Shown: positions 51,664 to 59,459 of the stretch, piece by piece
Layout of the letters: every line of letters begins with the position of its first letter
Numbering within the stretch: position 1 is the first letter of the stretch
DNA from: Rhizobium sp. C1
GTDB taxonomy: Bacteria; Pseudomonadota; Alphaproteobacteria; Rhizobiales; Rhizobiaceae
Reading direction: 5' to 3'
Length of the DNA stretch: 64,000 bases
Assembly: GCF_021026335.1 (NCBI RefSeq)
Contig: NZ_JAJNCY010000005.1
Coordinates: 264,639 to 328,638 of the forward strand
Program-made: the position numbers and the translations under genes
The notes under the pieces: generated by a model
Database searches by the model: none
What the model was told of the DNA's origin: nothing
What the model saw: only the letters and a program-made list of their open reading frames with translations

Positions 51664-52962
51664 TCAGGCCACGGCTTTGATCTTCAGGCTGTCGAGATAG
51701 GCCTTGGGGTTTTCCGGATCGAAGACCTTGCCGTCGAAGAAGGTCTCTTTCCCTCGCGACGTGGAGGTCGGAATGTCGGCGGCGGCCACGCCCAGATCCT
51801 TGGCGGCGGCGCGCCACAGATCTTCGCGGTTCACCTTGTCGACCAGCGACTTGATGTCCGTGTCGGGTGCGAACTTGCCCCAGCGGATATTCTCGGTGAT
51901 GAACCAGGCGTCGTGGCTCTTGAACGGATAGGAGGCTTGGTCCTTCCAGAACTTCATTTCGAGCCCGGTATTCTCGACAACGCGGCCGTTGCCGTAATTG
52001 ATATTCCCCTTGAGGCGGCCTGCGACGTCCTTCGGCGGCACGTTGAACCATTGCCGTTTGCCGAGGATCGTCGACATTTCGTCCTTGTGGTCCATGCCGT
52101 CGGCCCAGATCTGGGCCTCCATCACGGCCATCAGCAGAGCCTTGGCCGCGTTCGGGTTCTTCTCGACCCAGTCGGTGCGCAGGCCCAGCGCCTTTTCCGG
52201 ATGCTTCTTCCAGATTTCGCCGGTGGTGCAGGCGGTGAAGCCGATGCCCTGGTTGACAAGCTGCTCGTTCCACGGCTCGCCCACACAGAAGGCGTCCATG
52301 TTGCCGACCTTCATGTTGGCGACCATCTGCGGCGGCGGCACGACGATGGTGGAGACGTCCTTGTCCGGGTCGATGCCGCCTGCGGCGAGCCAGTAGCGAA
52401 GCCAGAGATCATGCGTGCCGCCGGGGAAGGTCATGGCGACCTTGACCTCGCCGCCCTTCGCCTTCTTGGCCGCGAAGGCCTCTTTCAACTTGGAGGCGTC
52501 GAGCTGCACGCCGGTCTGCGCATATTCCTGCGCGACCGAAATGCCCTGGCTGTCGAGATTGAGGCGGGCGAGGATCGACATCGGCACCGGCACGTTGTTC
52601 TGCGTCACCTTGCCGGTGGAAATGAGATAGGGCATCGGGGTCAGGATATGCGCGCCGTCGATGCCGTTGGCCGCACCGCCAAGTACGAGATTGTCGCGCG
52701 TCGCGCCCCAGGAGGCCTGCTTGATGACCTCGACTTCCGTGAGACCGTATTTGTCGAAAATGCCCTTTTCCTTGGCGATCAGCAGCGGCGCTGCGTCAGT
52801 CAGCGCGATATAGCCGAGCTTCACGCCTTTGACTTCGGGGCCTGCCGATTGCGCGAAGGCGCCGGAGGGGAATGCCATTTTGACTGCGCTGATCAGCGCT
52901 GCGGCGGATGTGACCTTCAAGAGATCGCGGCGGCCGATACCTGTTCCTGTCGTCTTCGTCAT
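51664..52962 (-). CDS. nrtA: Nitrate ABC transporter substrate-binding protein
   Basis: 432 residues from ATG 52962 (MTKTTGTGIGRRDLLKVTSA). The twin-arginine signal GRRDLLKVTSAAALISAVKM suggests Tat export of the folded protein. The NrtA/NasF-type core has VKLGYIALTDAAPLLIAKEK, VEVIKQASWGATRDNLVLGG, IDGAHILTPMPYLISTGKVT and GNMDAFCVGEPWNEQLVNQG. First gene of the nrt-nir-nas operon. Its mRNA leader carries an antitermination-type structure. It is related to NasS encoded just upstream, which lacks a signal peptide. Confidence 0.94.
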   Translation of the reverse strand: MTKTTGTGIGRRDLLKVTSAAALISAVKMAFPSGAFAQSAGPEVKGVKLGYIALTDAAPLLIAKEKGIFDKYGLTEVEVIKQASWGATRDNLVLGGAANGIDGAHILTPMPYLISTGKVTQNNVPVPMSILARLNLDSQGISVAQEYAQTGVQLDASKLKEAFAAKKAKGGEVKVAMTFPGGTHDLWLRYWLAAGGIDPDKDVSTIVVPPPQMVANMKVGNMDAFCVGEPWNEQLVNQGIGFTACTTGEIWKKHPEKALGLRTDWVEKNPNAAKALLMAVMEAQIWADGMDHKDEMSTILGKRQWFNVPPKDVAGRLKGNINYGNGRVVENTGLEMKFWKDQASYPFKSHDAWFITENIRWGKFAPDTDIKSLVDKVNREDLWRAAAKDLGVAAADIPTSTSRGKETFFDGKVFDPENPKAYLDSLKIKAVA

Positions 52963-53000
52963 TGTTTTCGGTCCCTCTGGTGATGTGACGGAGATGCGGA

Positions 53001-53033
53001 AAAACAAAAAACGCCGCTGGTTGGTGCAACGGC
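53001..53033 (-). terminator. Leader terminator upstream of nrtA
   Basis: In minus-strand RNA, GCCGTTG (53033-53027) pairs with CAGCGGC (53019-53013, one G-U) around a 7-base loop. G, six Us, G and a further U-run follow. It sits between the sigma-54 promoter and nrtA, so it attenuates the operon unless NasT acts. Confidence 0.83.
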
Positions 53034-53083
53034 CGGATGGGAGGATCCGGTGTGCAGAACCAAGCGACGTCTATGTCTCTGGT

Positions 53084-53127
53084 GAGCGCGCTTCAGGCGC
53101 TCTTGTCTCCGGTCGCCGTTGACCGGA
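53084..53127 (-). promoter_or_regulatory. ANTAR-target two-hairpin RNA element in the nrtA leader
   Basis: Hairpin 1: 7-bp stem TCCGGTC / GACCGGA (53127-53121, 53114-53108) with hexaloop AACGGC, carrying the A at position 1 and G at position 4 typical of ANTAR targets. After 5 bases, hairpin 2: GAGCGC / GCGCTC (53102-53097, 53089-53084) with a 7-base loop as drawn. Tandem hairpins directly before an intrinsic terminator are what NasT-type ANTAR proteins bind to permit read-through. The second loop is not canonical. Confidence 0.72.
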
Positions 53128-53138
53128 TGTGAATAGAA

Positions 53139-53155
53139 AAGCAAACCGCGTGCCA
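53139..53155 (-). promoter_or_regulatory. Sigma-54 promoter of nrtABD-nirBD-nasA-cysG
   Basis: On the minus strand the sequence is TGGCACG-CGGT-TTGCT (53155-53140), with GG at 53154-53153 and GC at 53142-53141, exactly 10 bases apart. It is a full match to the -24/-12 consensus. Predicted transcription start is near 53129, two bases before the first leader hairpin. Confidence 0.83.
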
Positions 53156-53274
53156 GTTTCGCAGTGATGGCCTTATCACGCTGGAATCGCGGCCGATTTT
53201 CAGTCCGGCCCGCTGCCTTGCCTCCCGGCGACACACGCCGGATAGCGACCAATATTTCGGCAGTCTTGTCTGTT

Positions 53275-53291
53275 TGCGTATTTTTTGTGCA
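53275..53291. promoter_or_regulatory. Possible NtrC-type enhancer site for the nrtA promoter
   Basis: TGCGTATTTTTTGTGCA has the TGC-N11-GCA form of NtrC sites (one half, TGCAC on the other strand, fits well) and is centred about 150 bases upstream of the predicted start. The other half is imperfect. Confidence 0.4.
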
Positions 53292-53302
53292 GCGCAGCGC
53301 AA

Positions 53303-54568
53303 TCAGGCATCGTGCGCGGCAAGCGGCGGAGCGGCGTCCGTTCGCACCGGAAAGCGAGCCACATATGCCGCCATGTCTGCCGTGTCGAAGGGCTTGCCGT
53401 CCATGAAGGCGGAGAGCATTTCGGCCTCCTCCGTGGCATCCGGAGTCGAGGCTTCCGCTCCCAGCGCATTGCGATAAAGGTCCGGCCGATAGGCGCTCTC
53501 TGCCTTGGCCCGATTGTCTCCCGAAAATTCTGCCTGCCCCCAGCGCATCATCTGGCTGTAGATCCAGAGTGCCTGGTGCGGGCGCGGGTAGTTTGCCGCG
53601 CCGCGATGGAAGAGGAAGTAATCCGGAATGATCCGTTTATTGCCACGGGCGTCGAGGTGGAATTCGCCGTTGAGCACGCGGCGGATGATGTCACGCGGTG
53701 CCTGGATGTAGGGCGCGGAACTGAGGATTTCCGCCAGATGGTCGTGATTGCCGGGCTCGTCGCACCAGCGCGCGGCGCGGTCGAGCGCGACGATGAGGCG
53801 CGAGACCGTATCGGCATTCGCCTCGGCCCATTCGGGGCGCAAGCCGAGCACCTTTTCCGGCGCCAGCGGCCAGATATCCTGTTTCGCCGCCACGATCCGG
53901 CCGGTTCCGCGCTCGGACGCGACCATGTTCCAGGGCGCGCCGACACAGAAGCCGTCGATGGCGCCAGCGGCCAGTGCATCCGAGGTCAGCGGCGGCGGCA
54001 CGACGACAAGCTTCACATCCCGGTCCGGATCGATGCCGCCGGCGGCAAGCCAGTAGCGGAATTCGTAATTATGCGAGGAGAAGGGATAGGTCATGCCGAG
54101 CGTCGGCGCGGCTTCGCCGCGGGCGCGCATATCGAGAAGAACTGCGGCCAGCGCCTGCGCATTGGCAAGCGCGCTCGCGTCGTCGGGCAGGCCGGTGAGG
54201 ATCTGCATCCGCTCGAAGATGCGGGCCGACAGCGTGATCGCATTGCCGCCGCGCCCGAGCGAGAACGGCGTGATGGTGGGCGACGGATTGGAACCCAGCC
54301 CCAGCATGGAGGCGACCGGCATGGGCGACAACATATGGGCGATATCGAACTGGCGGAAGGCGAGGCGGTCGCGTACATTCGCCCAGGACACATCGCGCAC
54401 GAGATCGAGCTTCAGGCCTTCCTTCTCCGCAAAGCCGAGTTCGGCGGCCACGATGAGGATCGAGGCATCCATTAGCGGGATGAAGCCGGCGCGGAGCGTT
54501 TTCTGCTCACGCGTCACGCGTGGCGGGGCGGCGGAACCGAGCGCGCTCATGGAAAACATCTCACTCAT
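53303..54568 (-). CDS. nasS: NasS, nitrate-sensing antagonist of NasT
   Basis: The 421-residue NrtA-like protein has no signal peptide (MSEMFSMSALGSAAPPRVTR), so it is cytoplasmic. It has the nitrate-binding fold: LRAGFIPLMDASILIVAAEL, VRDRLAFRQFDIAHMLSPMP, and DGFCVGAPWNMVASERGTGR. NasS holds NasT inactive and releases it when nitrate or nitrite binds. Its gene lies 27 bases after nasT and 340 bases before nrtA, the usual nasT-nasS arrangement in Rhizobiales. Confidence 0.9.
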   Translation of the reverse strand: MSEMFSMSALGSAAPPRVTREQKTLRAGFIPLMDASILIVAAELGFAEKEGLKLDLVRDVSWANVRDRLAFRQFDIAHMLSPMPVASMLGLGSNPSPTITPFSLGRGGNAITLSARIFERMQILTGLPDDASALANAQALAAVLLDMRARGEAAPTLGMTYPFSSHNYEFRYWLAAGGIDPDRDVKLVVVPPPLTSDALAAGAIDGFCVGAPWNMVASERGTGRIVAAKQDIWPLAPEKVLGLRPEWAEANADTVSRLIVALDRAARWCDEPGNHDHLAEILSSAPYIQAPRDIIRRVLNGEFHLDARGNKRIIPDYFLFHRGAANYPRPHQALWIYSQMMRWGQAEFSGDNRAKAESAYRPDLYRNALGAEASTPDATEEAEMLSAFMDGKPFDTADMAAYVARFPVRTDAAPPLAAHDA

Positions 54569-54595
54569 CGCGGTTTCTCCGGATCGCGTCGCCCA

Positions 54596-55195
54596 TCACA
54601 ACAGCAGCCCCGCTGCGGTGACCACGCTCTGGGCGATATCGGCGATCTTCTTCTTCTCATTCATGGCGCTCTGGCGCAGGAGCGCGAAGGCTTCCTCTTC
54701 GCTCAGGCCCCGCATTTTCATCAGAATGCCCTTGGCCCGCTCAATGACCTTGCGCTCTTCCAGCGCGTTGCGGGCTTCCGCGAGTTCGCGCTGCAGGCGG
54801 CTGAAGGCGTTGAAGCGGCTGACCGCCATGTCGAGGATCGGCTTCACCCGCTCCTTCTTCAGCCCGTCGACAATATAGGCCGAGACGCCCGCATCGACGG
54901 CCGCTTCGATGGAAGCCGTGTCGGAACTGTCAACGAACATGGCGATCGGCCGCGAAACGCTTCGGGTCAGCTGGAACATATGCTCCATCATGTCGCGGTT
55001 CGGGCTTTCGATATCGATGATGATGACATCGGGTTGTAGCGTCTCGATCAGGCGGGCGACGCCCTGCACCTCATGGATCACCGTGACCTTGCGATGGCCG
55101 GCCTCGGCCAGTCCTTCCTCAATGATCGAGGCGCGGATCGCGTTCTCGTCGATCACCAGGATCGTCAGATCGGCGGATATTCGCGAGCCGCTCAA
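54596..55195 (-). CDS. nasT: NasT, ANTAR-domain antitermination regulator
   Basis: 199 residues from a TTG at 55195-55193 that overlaps the preceding gene's stop (TTGA). The pseudo-receiver domain is TILVIDENAIRASIIEEGLA with VIIIDIESPNRDMMEHMFQL. A coiled linker (FSRLQRELAEARNALEERK) and the ANTAR RNA-binding domain (VIERAKGILMKMRGLSEEEA followed by FALLRQSAMNEKKKIADIAQ) follow. NasT binds tandem leader hairpins and prevents termination upstream of nas genes; such hairpins are visible ahead of nrtA. Confidence 0.92.
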   Translation of the reverse strand: MSGSRISADLTILVIDENAIRASIIEEGLAEAGHRKVTVIHEVQGVARLIETLQPDVIIIDIESPNRDMMEHMFQLTRSVSRPIAMFVDSSDTASIEAAVDAGVSAYIVDGLKKERVKPILDMAVSRFNAFSRLQRELAEARNALEERKVIERAKGILMKMRGLSEEEAFALLRQSAMNEKKKIADIAQSVVTAAGLLL

Positions 55196-55494
55196 TGCAT
55201 CGTCCCGACGACATAGGAACCGAAACTGGTTGCCGCCGCCAGCAGCGACCAGCGCGAGGCGATCCAGCGATCCGCAAGCAGTGCGACCGCCAGGCCGCAG
55301 ATGAAAAGCGCCGCGCCGGTCAGCGGCGTTCCATCGGTGAACAGCAGGGCGATGGCGCCGAGAAAGATGGTCGATCCCATGGCGATCCTGGCCATTTCCG
55401 CTCGCGAGAGGGCGCATTGCGCCTGATAGGCGGAGGCGAAGCTCGACCAGCTCAGCGCAACCGCGACGCATAAAAACGGCAGATAGATGGGCAC
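55192..55494 (-). CDS. Small membrane protein, first gene of the nasT operon
   Basis: 100 residues from GTG 55494 (VPIYLPFLCV), with GGAGAG 6 bases upstream and a leader of about 20 bases from the predicted sigma-54 start. An alternative ATG at 55512 would sit at the transcript's very 5' end. It is strongly hydrophobic, with about four TM helices (FLCVAVALSWSSFASAY; RIAMGSTIFLGAIALLF; LTGAALFICGLAVALLA; SLLAAATSFGSYVVG). The stop overlaps the nasT TTG start. No family is recognised. Co-transcription with nasT and nasS suggests a role in nitrogen response or nitrate/nitrite handling, which is inference only. Confidence 0.72.
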   Translation of the reverse strand: MPIYLPFLCVAVALSWSSFASAYQAQCALSRAEMARIAMGSTIFLGAIALLFTDGTPLTGAALFICGLAVALLADRWIASRWSLLAAATSFGSYVVGTMH

Positions 55495-55523
55495 TGTGGT
55501 CTCTCCAGTCATCTGGAAAGAGG

Positions 55524-55540
55524 CAAGCAAACACCGTGCC
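55524..55540 (-). promoter_or_regulatory. Sigma-54 promoter of the nasT-nasS operon
   Basis: The minus strand reads TGGCACG-GTGT-TTGCT (55540-55525). GG (55539-55538) and GC (55527-55526) are separated by exactly 10 bases, a full -24/-12 match. Predicted start is near 55514. It closely resembles the nrtA promoter. Confidence 0.85.
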
Positions 55541-55593
55541 AGCAGAAGTGCCCTTGCCGCAAGGGCTGACGCAGTGGTCAGGCTAAACAAAGC

Positions 55594-55626
55594 ATGCATA
55601 TTGCCTAATATTTAGGCAATATGCAT
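55594..55626. promoter_or_regulatory. 15-bp-arm palindrome upstream of the nasT promoter
   Basis: Arms ATGCATATTGCCTAA (55594-55608) and TTAGGCAATATGCAT (55612-55626) are perfect around TAT. Centred about 96 bases upstream of the predicted sigma-54 start, it sits where an enhancer-binding protein such as NtrC would act. It also lies about 20 bases past the stop of the upstream DUF3088 gene, so a terminator role is a weaker alternative (no T-run). Confidence 0.65.
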
Positions 55627-55647
55627 ATCCGCCTGCTTGCCGGGCAT

Positions 55648-55995
55648 TCAATGCGAATAGGGAATGCCGTAGCGCTCGGCCAGCAATTCGCAAAGCCGGT
55701 CGATATTGCTGACAAAGCATGTTTCGCCATGGGCCAGCGCATCGGCGGGCGCGGTGGCCGGATCAGCGAAAATCAGAACCGGAAGCCCCTGATTTTCCTC
55801 GCCGATCCGCTCGATCACCGCCGGGCGCGGCCGGGCGAAGGGGACGCGCATCACATCGACCTTTTCAGTCAGTTCGGGAAAGGTGGCCAGCAGACCTTCC
55901 ACGATGTTGCATTGCGGGCAGTAATAGAGCCTGTCCGGCGAGAGCTTGGTATCCGGAAAACCGGGCGTAATGAGAATGAGAAGATCGCGGGCCAT
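55648..55995 (-). CDS. DUF3088 domain protein
   Basis: The 115-residue protein starts MARDLLILITPGFPDTKLSP with a CPQC motif (Cys26, Cys29) in DRLYYCPQCNIVEGLLATFP. GLPVLIFADP and the conserved end FVSNIDRLCELLAERYGIPY follow. The layout matches DUF3088, which looks like a thioredoxin-fold domain with CxxC but has no known function. It is monocistronic. Its 3' end is next to the palindrome upstream of the nasT promoter. Confidence 0.8.
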   Translation of the reverse strand: MARDLLILITPGFPDTKLSPDRLYYCPQCNIVEGLLATFPELTEKVDVMRVPFARPRPAVIERIGEENQGLPVLIFADPATAPADALAHGETCFVSNIDRLCELLAERYGIPYSH

Positions 55996-56109
55996 CAGTC
56001 ATGCCTTTCCAGATGTGAAGCGAGCGCCAAAGCTGGGCGTCTTATGAAGTGCTGCCGGATAAATGCAAGGGGTGCGTGGGCCTGCAGGCCGCCTCGGCTC
56101 CGGGCACGG

Positions 56110-57147
56110 TCAGGTGCGGGCTGGCGGCAGCAGCGGCAGGCCGAGGATGCGGCTGGTCACGATCCAGAAAATGCTCACGGCGACAAGCGAGACATCGCCA
56201 TCGATGGCGTAATGCCAGCCGCTGTAAACCGAGCCATATTGAATGATGACCGCGTTGGTCCAGCCAAGGACGGCCCAGCGGCGACCGAAGCCGGTCATGT
56301 ACCAGGCCGAGAGTGTGGCGACGGCGACATGGACACTCGGAAACGCCGAAATTCCCGTCGCAAAGCCAAGCTGCTTGCTCTGGTAGGAATCGAGAAGATA
56401 GTTCGAATAGGTGAGAATATCGCTGATATAGGGATTTTCGAGAAGGGCGGGTTTCAGACGCGTGAATTCCGGCGCATGGGGATAGAAGTCCATGTAGAAG
56501 ATCGGACCGACCGAGGCAAAGAGCGTCGCAACGAGGGTTCCCATCACCGCATAGACGAAAAACAGGCCCCACGCATAGCGATGCAGCGTCCGCCCCTCAA
56601 CAAACAGAAGCCCGCCGAGCACGCCGAAAAGAAGCAGGCCCGGCCACACGCGGGTGTAGAAGAAGTCGATCAGCAGACCTGCCTGTGGCGGTAGTTCATG
56701 AAAGGCGCGCCAAGCGTTGCGGCCGTAGACCGCCTTGTCGATGGCGGCGAAATAGGGATCCGCGTAATAGGGGACGATATTCGGAATATTGACCTTATAG
56801 GTCGAGTAGGCGCTGATACCGAGAACGAGCAGCGTCAATCCGCAGATGATCAGACTTCCTTTCCGCCGCAGCTTTTCCAGGATGAAATCGAGCGGCCGGC
56901 GTGGGGATTTCACCACCGCTTCCACGCAGAGCGCGAGCAGGAGGCAGGCCAGCGAAAAGACGAGCATTTCCTGGCTTGTCAGCAGCACCATGCGCCAGAA
57001 CAATGCCGGCCAGATCATTCCCGCCATGAGCGTGTAGATGCTGGCGATGGAGAAAAAGGCTGCCCACGAGGGTTCCGAAACGGCCTCGCTGCGCCCCTGC
57101 TTCGCGGCGCTCGCAATATCCGCCCTGAAAAATCCTGTCGAGAGCAT
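56110..57147 (-). CDS. PAP2-family phosphatase / AUR1-like membrane protein
   Basis: 345 residues from ATG 57147 (MLSTGFFRADIA; GAGG 7 bases upstream); an in-frame ATG at 57168 is possible. It has about eight TM helices. The C-terminal third has PAP2_3 motifs: GISAFPSVHVAVATLSAWYM (Ser-x-His with catalytic His) and VYSGWHYAIDGDVSLVAVS (His and Asp). NIVPYYADPYFAAIDKAVYG near the middle is typical of the AUR1/inositol-phosphorylceramide-synthase-like branch. It probably acts on lipid phosphates or transfers a phospho-headgroup at the periplasmic face. It is monocistronic. Confidence 0.8.
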   Translation of the reverse strand: MLSTGFFRADIASAAKQGRSEAVSEPSWAAFFSIASIYTLMAGMIWPALFWRMVLLTSQEMLVFSLACLLLALCVEAVVKSPRRPLDFILEKLRRKGSLIICGLTLLVLGISAYSTYKVNIPNIVPYYADPYFAAIDKAVYGRNAWRAFHELPPQAGLLIDFFYTRVWPGLLLFGVLGGLLFVEGRTLHRYAWGLFFVYAVMGTLVATLFASVGPIFYMDFYPHAPEFTRLKPALLENPYISDILTYSNYLLDSYQSKQLGFATGISAFPSVHVAVATLSAWYMTGFGRRWAVLGWTNAVIIQYGSVYSGWHYAIDGDVSLVAVSIFWIVTSRILGLPLLPPART

Positions 57148-57266
57148 GCCCGCCTCGCGTAAAGCCATGAAATAGCGCAGGCTATCTTTTGCCGAATGAC
57201 GGTTACGATTTGCTGAAGGCAACCCACTAAAATTCGGCAATTTTTCCGCGCTGCGGCGGCGTTACG

Positions 57267-57298
57267 AAAAAAGGCCGGCATGTTTCTTCACGCCGGCC
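57267..57298 (-). terminator. Terminator of the aromatic acyl-CoA operon
   Basis: In minus-strand RNA, GGCCGGC (57298-57292) pairs with GCCGGCC (57279-57273), followed by six Us (57272-57267). It lies 32 bases after the last SDR stop. Confidence 0.85.
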
Positions 57299-57329
57299 TG
57301 AGCGATGATGGAAGCGCGTATGCGTCGGC

Positions 57330-58112
57330 TTATTCGGAGAATATCCCCGTCTCTGTCGCAACGCGCCTGTAAGCCGCGCCGGCCGTAAAGCCGCCGTCGA
57401 TGACGAAGTCTTCACCCGTGATGAAGCTCGACGCATCGGAGGAGAGGAAGAAGACGAGATCGGCGATCTCTTCCGGCTTGCCGGGGCGCTTCAGCGGCGT
57501 GATACCGATCATCGGCTTGAGGTGCGGGCTCGATGCATTCAAGCCCGTGACGACGAGGCCTGGGCAGACGGCGTTGACGCGGATATTCTTCGGCGCCAGC
57601 TCCATGGCAGCACTCTTGGTCAGGCCGCGAAGCCCCCACTTGCTGGCCGTATAGGCCGGGTCATAGTGGCCGGAATAGCCGCTGTTGGACGAGATGTTGA
57701 CGATCGCGCCGCCACCGGTTTCCGCCATCAGCGGGTTTGCCGCCTGGATGCCGAGGAATGAGCCGGTGAGGTTGACGCGCAGCACGCGTTCCCAGGCTTC
57801 CAGCGATGTGGTCTCGACCAGCGTCCGGTTGATGATGCCGGCATTGTTGACGAGCACGTCGAGACGGCCCTTCCACGATTTCGCCAGATCGATGACGGCG
57901 GCCCAGCTGGCCGGATCCGTCACGTCGAGACGAATGAAGCGGGCGTCACGGCCCGCCTTCGTCAGCTCCGCCGCCAGCGCCTCGCCCTCGTCCACGAGCA
58001 CGTCGGCGATAATGACGGCCGCACCCTTCGAGGCGAAAAGGCGGACTTCCGCCTCGCCTTGGCCCCGCGCTCCGCCGGTGACGATGGCCAGCTTTCCTTG
58101 AAAATCGCTCAT
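57330..58112 (-). CDS. Short-chain dehydrogenase, last gene of the aromatic acyl-CoA operon
   Basis: The 260-residue classical SDR has the cofactor motif TGGARGQGEAEV (residues 11-22), NNAG (LVNNAGIINRT), structural Ser and catalytic motif VNISSNSGYSG...YTASKWGLRG. The C-terminal SFITGEDFVIDGGFTAGAAY is typical. It starts 4 bases after the FAH-family gene stop, so it is part of that operon. Together with a second SDR upstream it could oxidise ring-derived hydroxy intermediates; the substrate is unknown. Confidence 0.88.
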   Translation of the reverse strand: MSDFQGKLAIVTGGARGQGEAEVRLFASKGAAVIIADVLVDEGEALAAELTKAGRDARFIRLDVTDPASWAAVIDLAKSWKGRLDVLVNNAGIINRTLVETTSLEAWERVLRVNLTGSFLGIQAANPLMAETGGGAIVNISSNSGYSGHYDPAYTASKWGLRGLTKSAAMELAPKNIRVNAVCPGLVVTGLNASSPHLKPMIGITPLKRPGKPEEIADLVFFLSSDASSFITGEDFVIDGGFTAGAAYRRVATETGIFSE

Positions 58113-58116
58113 GGCT

Positions 58117-58965
58117 TTAGTCCCTCGCTGCGATCGTGCGTTGCGTCTGGTCGCCCAGACCCTGGATGCCGAGCGTCATGACCTGGCCCACCTTCAGGAA
58201 GACCGGCTCCGGCTTGATGCCGAGACCGACGCCGGGCGGCGTGCCGGTGGCGATGATGTCGCCCGGCTCCAGCGTCATGAACTGGCTGATATAGCTCACC
58301 AGATGGCGCACGCCGAAGATCATGTTGGCGGTGGTCCCGGTCTGGCGGCGGACGCCGTCGACATCGAGCCAGAGCGAAAGGTTCTGCGGGTCCGGCACCT
58401 CGTCGCGCGTCACCAGATAAGGTCCGATCGGGCCGAATGTGTCGTGGCTCTTACCCTTCGTCCACTGGCCGCCGCGCTCCGACTGGAAGGCGCGCTCGGA
58501 CACATCGTTGACGACGCAATAGCCGGCGACATGGTCGAGCGCCTTGTCCTCGCTGACATATTTCGCCCGGGTCCCGATGACGATGCCGAGTTCGACTTCC
58601 CAGTCGGCCTTGACGGAGTTGCGCGGAATTTCCACGTCGTCATTCGGGCCGATGATGGCGCTGGTTGCCTTCATGAAGAGGATCGGCTCTTCCGGCGGGG
58701 CCTTGCCGGTTTCCTTCGCATGGTCGCTGTAGTTGAGGCCCACGCAGATGAACTTGCGCGTGCCGGCAACGCAGGGACCGATTCTGCCGGGGGAAACCTC
58801 CGGCAGGCTTTTCAGGTCGGCGGCTGCGATGCGGGCGAGGCCGCTATCTGAAAGCACGTCGCCGCCGATATCGGCGACAAGGCTAGACAAGTCGCGGATC
58901 TTGCCGTCGCTATCCAGAAGGGCGGGCTTCTCGGCACCCGCCGGGCCATGGCGCAGGAGTTTCAT
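58117..58965 (-). CDS. Fumarylacetoacetate hydrolase family protein
   Basis: 282 residues from ATG 58965, whose A is shared with the cupin stop (TGATG). FAH-fold hydrolase: KFICVGLNYSDHAKETGKAP, EEPILFMKATSAIIGPNDDV, metal ligands in DWEVELGIVIG (Glu) and CVVNDVSERAFQ (Asp), and DIIATGTPPGVGLG near the end. Relatives hydrolyse C-C bonds of ring-cleavage products such as fumarylpyruvate or act as decarboxylase/isomerase. In this cluster it is the candidate hydrolase after ring opening. Confidence 0.88.
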   Translation of the reverse strand: MKLLRHGPAGAEKPALLDSDGKIRDLSSLVADIGGDVLSDSGLARIAAADLKSLPEVSPGRIGPCVAGTRKFICVGLNYSDHAKETGKAPPEEPILFMKATSAIIGPNDDVEIPRNSVKADWEVELGIVIGTRAKYVSEDKALDHVAGYCVVNDVSERAFQSERGGQWTKGKSHDTFGPIGPYLVTRDEVPDPQNLSLWLDVDGVRRQTGTTANMIFGVRHLVSYISQFMTLEPGDIIATGTPPGVGLGIKPEPVFLKVGQVMTLGIQGLGDQTQRTIAARD

Positions 58966-59390
58966 CAGGCGCGCCGGAAGCCGACGAGAATGGAATCGTC
59001 CACGTCCGGCAGGTTGATGACGATATTGTCCGGCGTGCGCGTGGTCATCCAGACCAGCTCTTCCGTCGTCGACATGTTGACTTCGATATGCGGCCAGTAG
59101 GGCGGCACGAAGATGAAGTCGCCCTCTTCCATGTCGAGATATTCCTGCCAGTTCTCGCCGAAATAGATGCGCGCCTTGCCCTTCAGCACATAGCCGCCGG
59201 TCTCGGCTTCGCCATGGTGATGCGGATAGGAGCGATAGCCCGGATCGTTGGACACCTTGCCGAACCAGATCTTGGTGGCGGGCGTGTGCTGCGGGCCGAC
59301 GCCCGAAATGCGAACGCAACCGCCGGACTGGCCGGTATTCTGGTCTTCCTGACCCTTGCGGGTGATGACGGGCATGACTTTATTGGACAT
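58965..59390 (-). CDS. Cupin-domain protein
   Basis: 141 residues from ATG 59390 (AGGAGG 6 bases upstream). Single cupin with metal-ligand set SYPHHHGEAETGGYVLKGKA (two His and Glu) and EGDFIFVPPYWPHIEVN (His). The short single-domain form could be a small dioxygenase or a ring-modifying isomerase; full gentisate dioxygenases are about 350 residues with two cupin domains, so it is not one of those. It overlaps the FAH-family gene by one base, so the two are coupled. Confidence 0.85.
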   Translation of the reverse strand: MSNKVMPVITRKGQEDQNTGQSGGCVRISGVGPQHTPATKIWFGKVSNDPGYRSYPHHHGEAETGGYVLKGKARIYFGENWQEYLDMEEGDFIFVPPYWPHIEVNMSTTEELVWMTTRTPDNIVINLPDVDDSILVGFRRA

Positions 59391-59459
59391 GGTTTCCTCC
59401 TGGGATTTGAGTGGTTCAGGCACTTCCACGGGGATGGAATTGTTTGTTTCTGGCATTCA

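Noticed and set aside
58965..59390. Gentisate 1,2-dioxygenase
   Set aside because: The protein is only 141 residues with one cupin domain, whereas gentisate dioxygenases are about 350 residues with two; it is left as a cupin protein of unknown activity.
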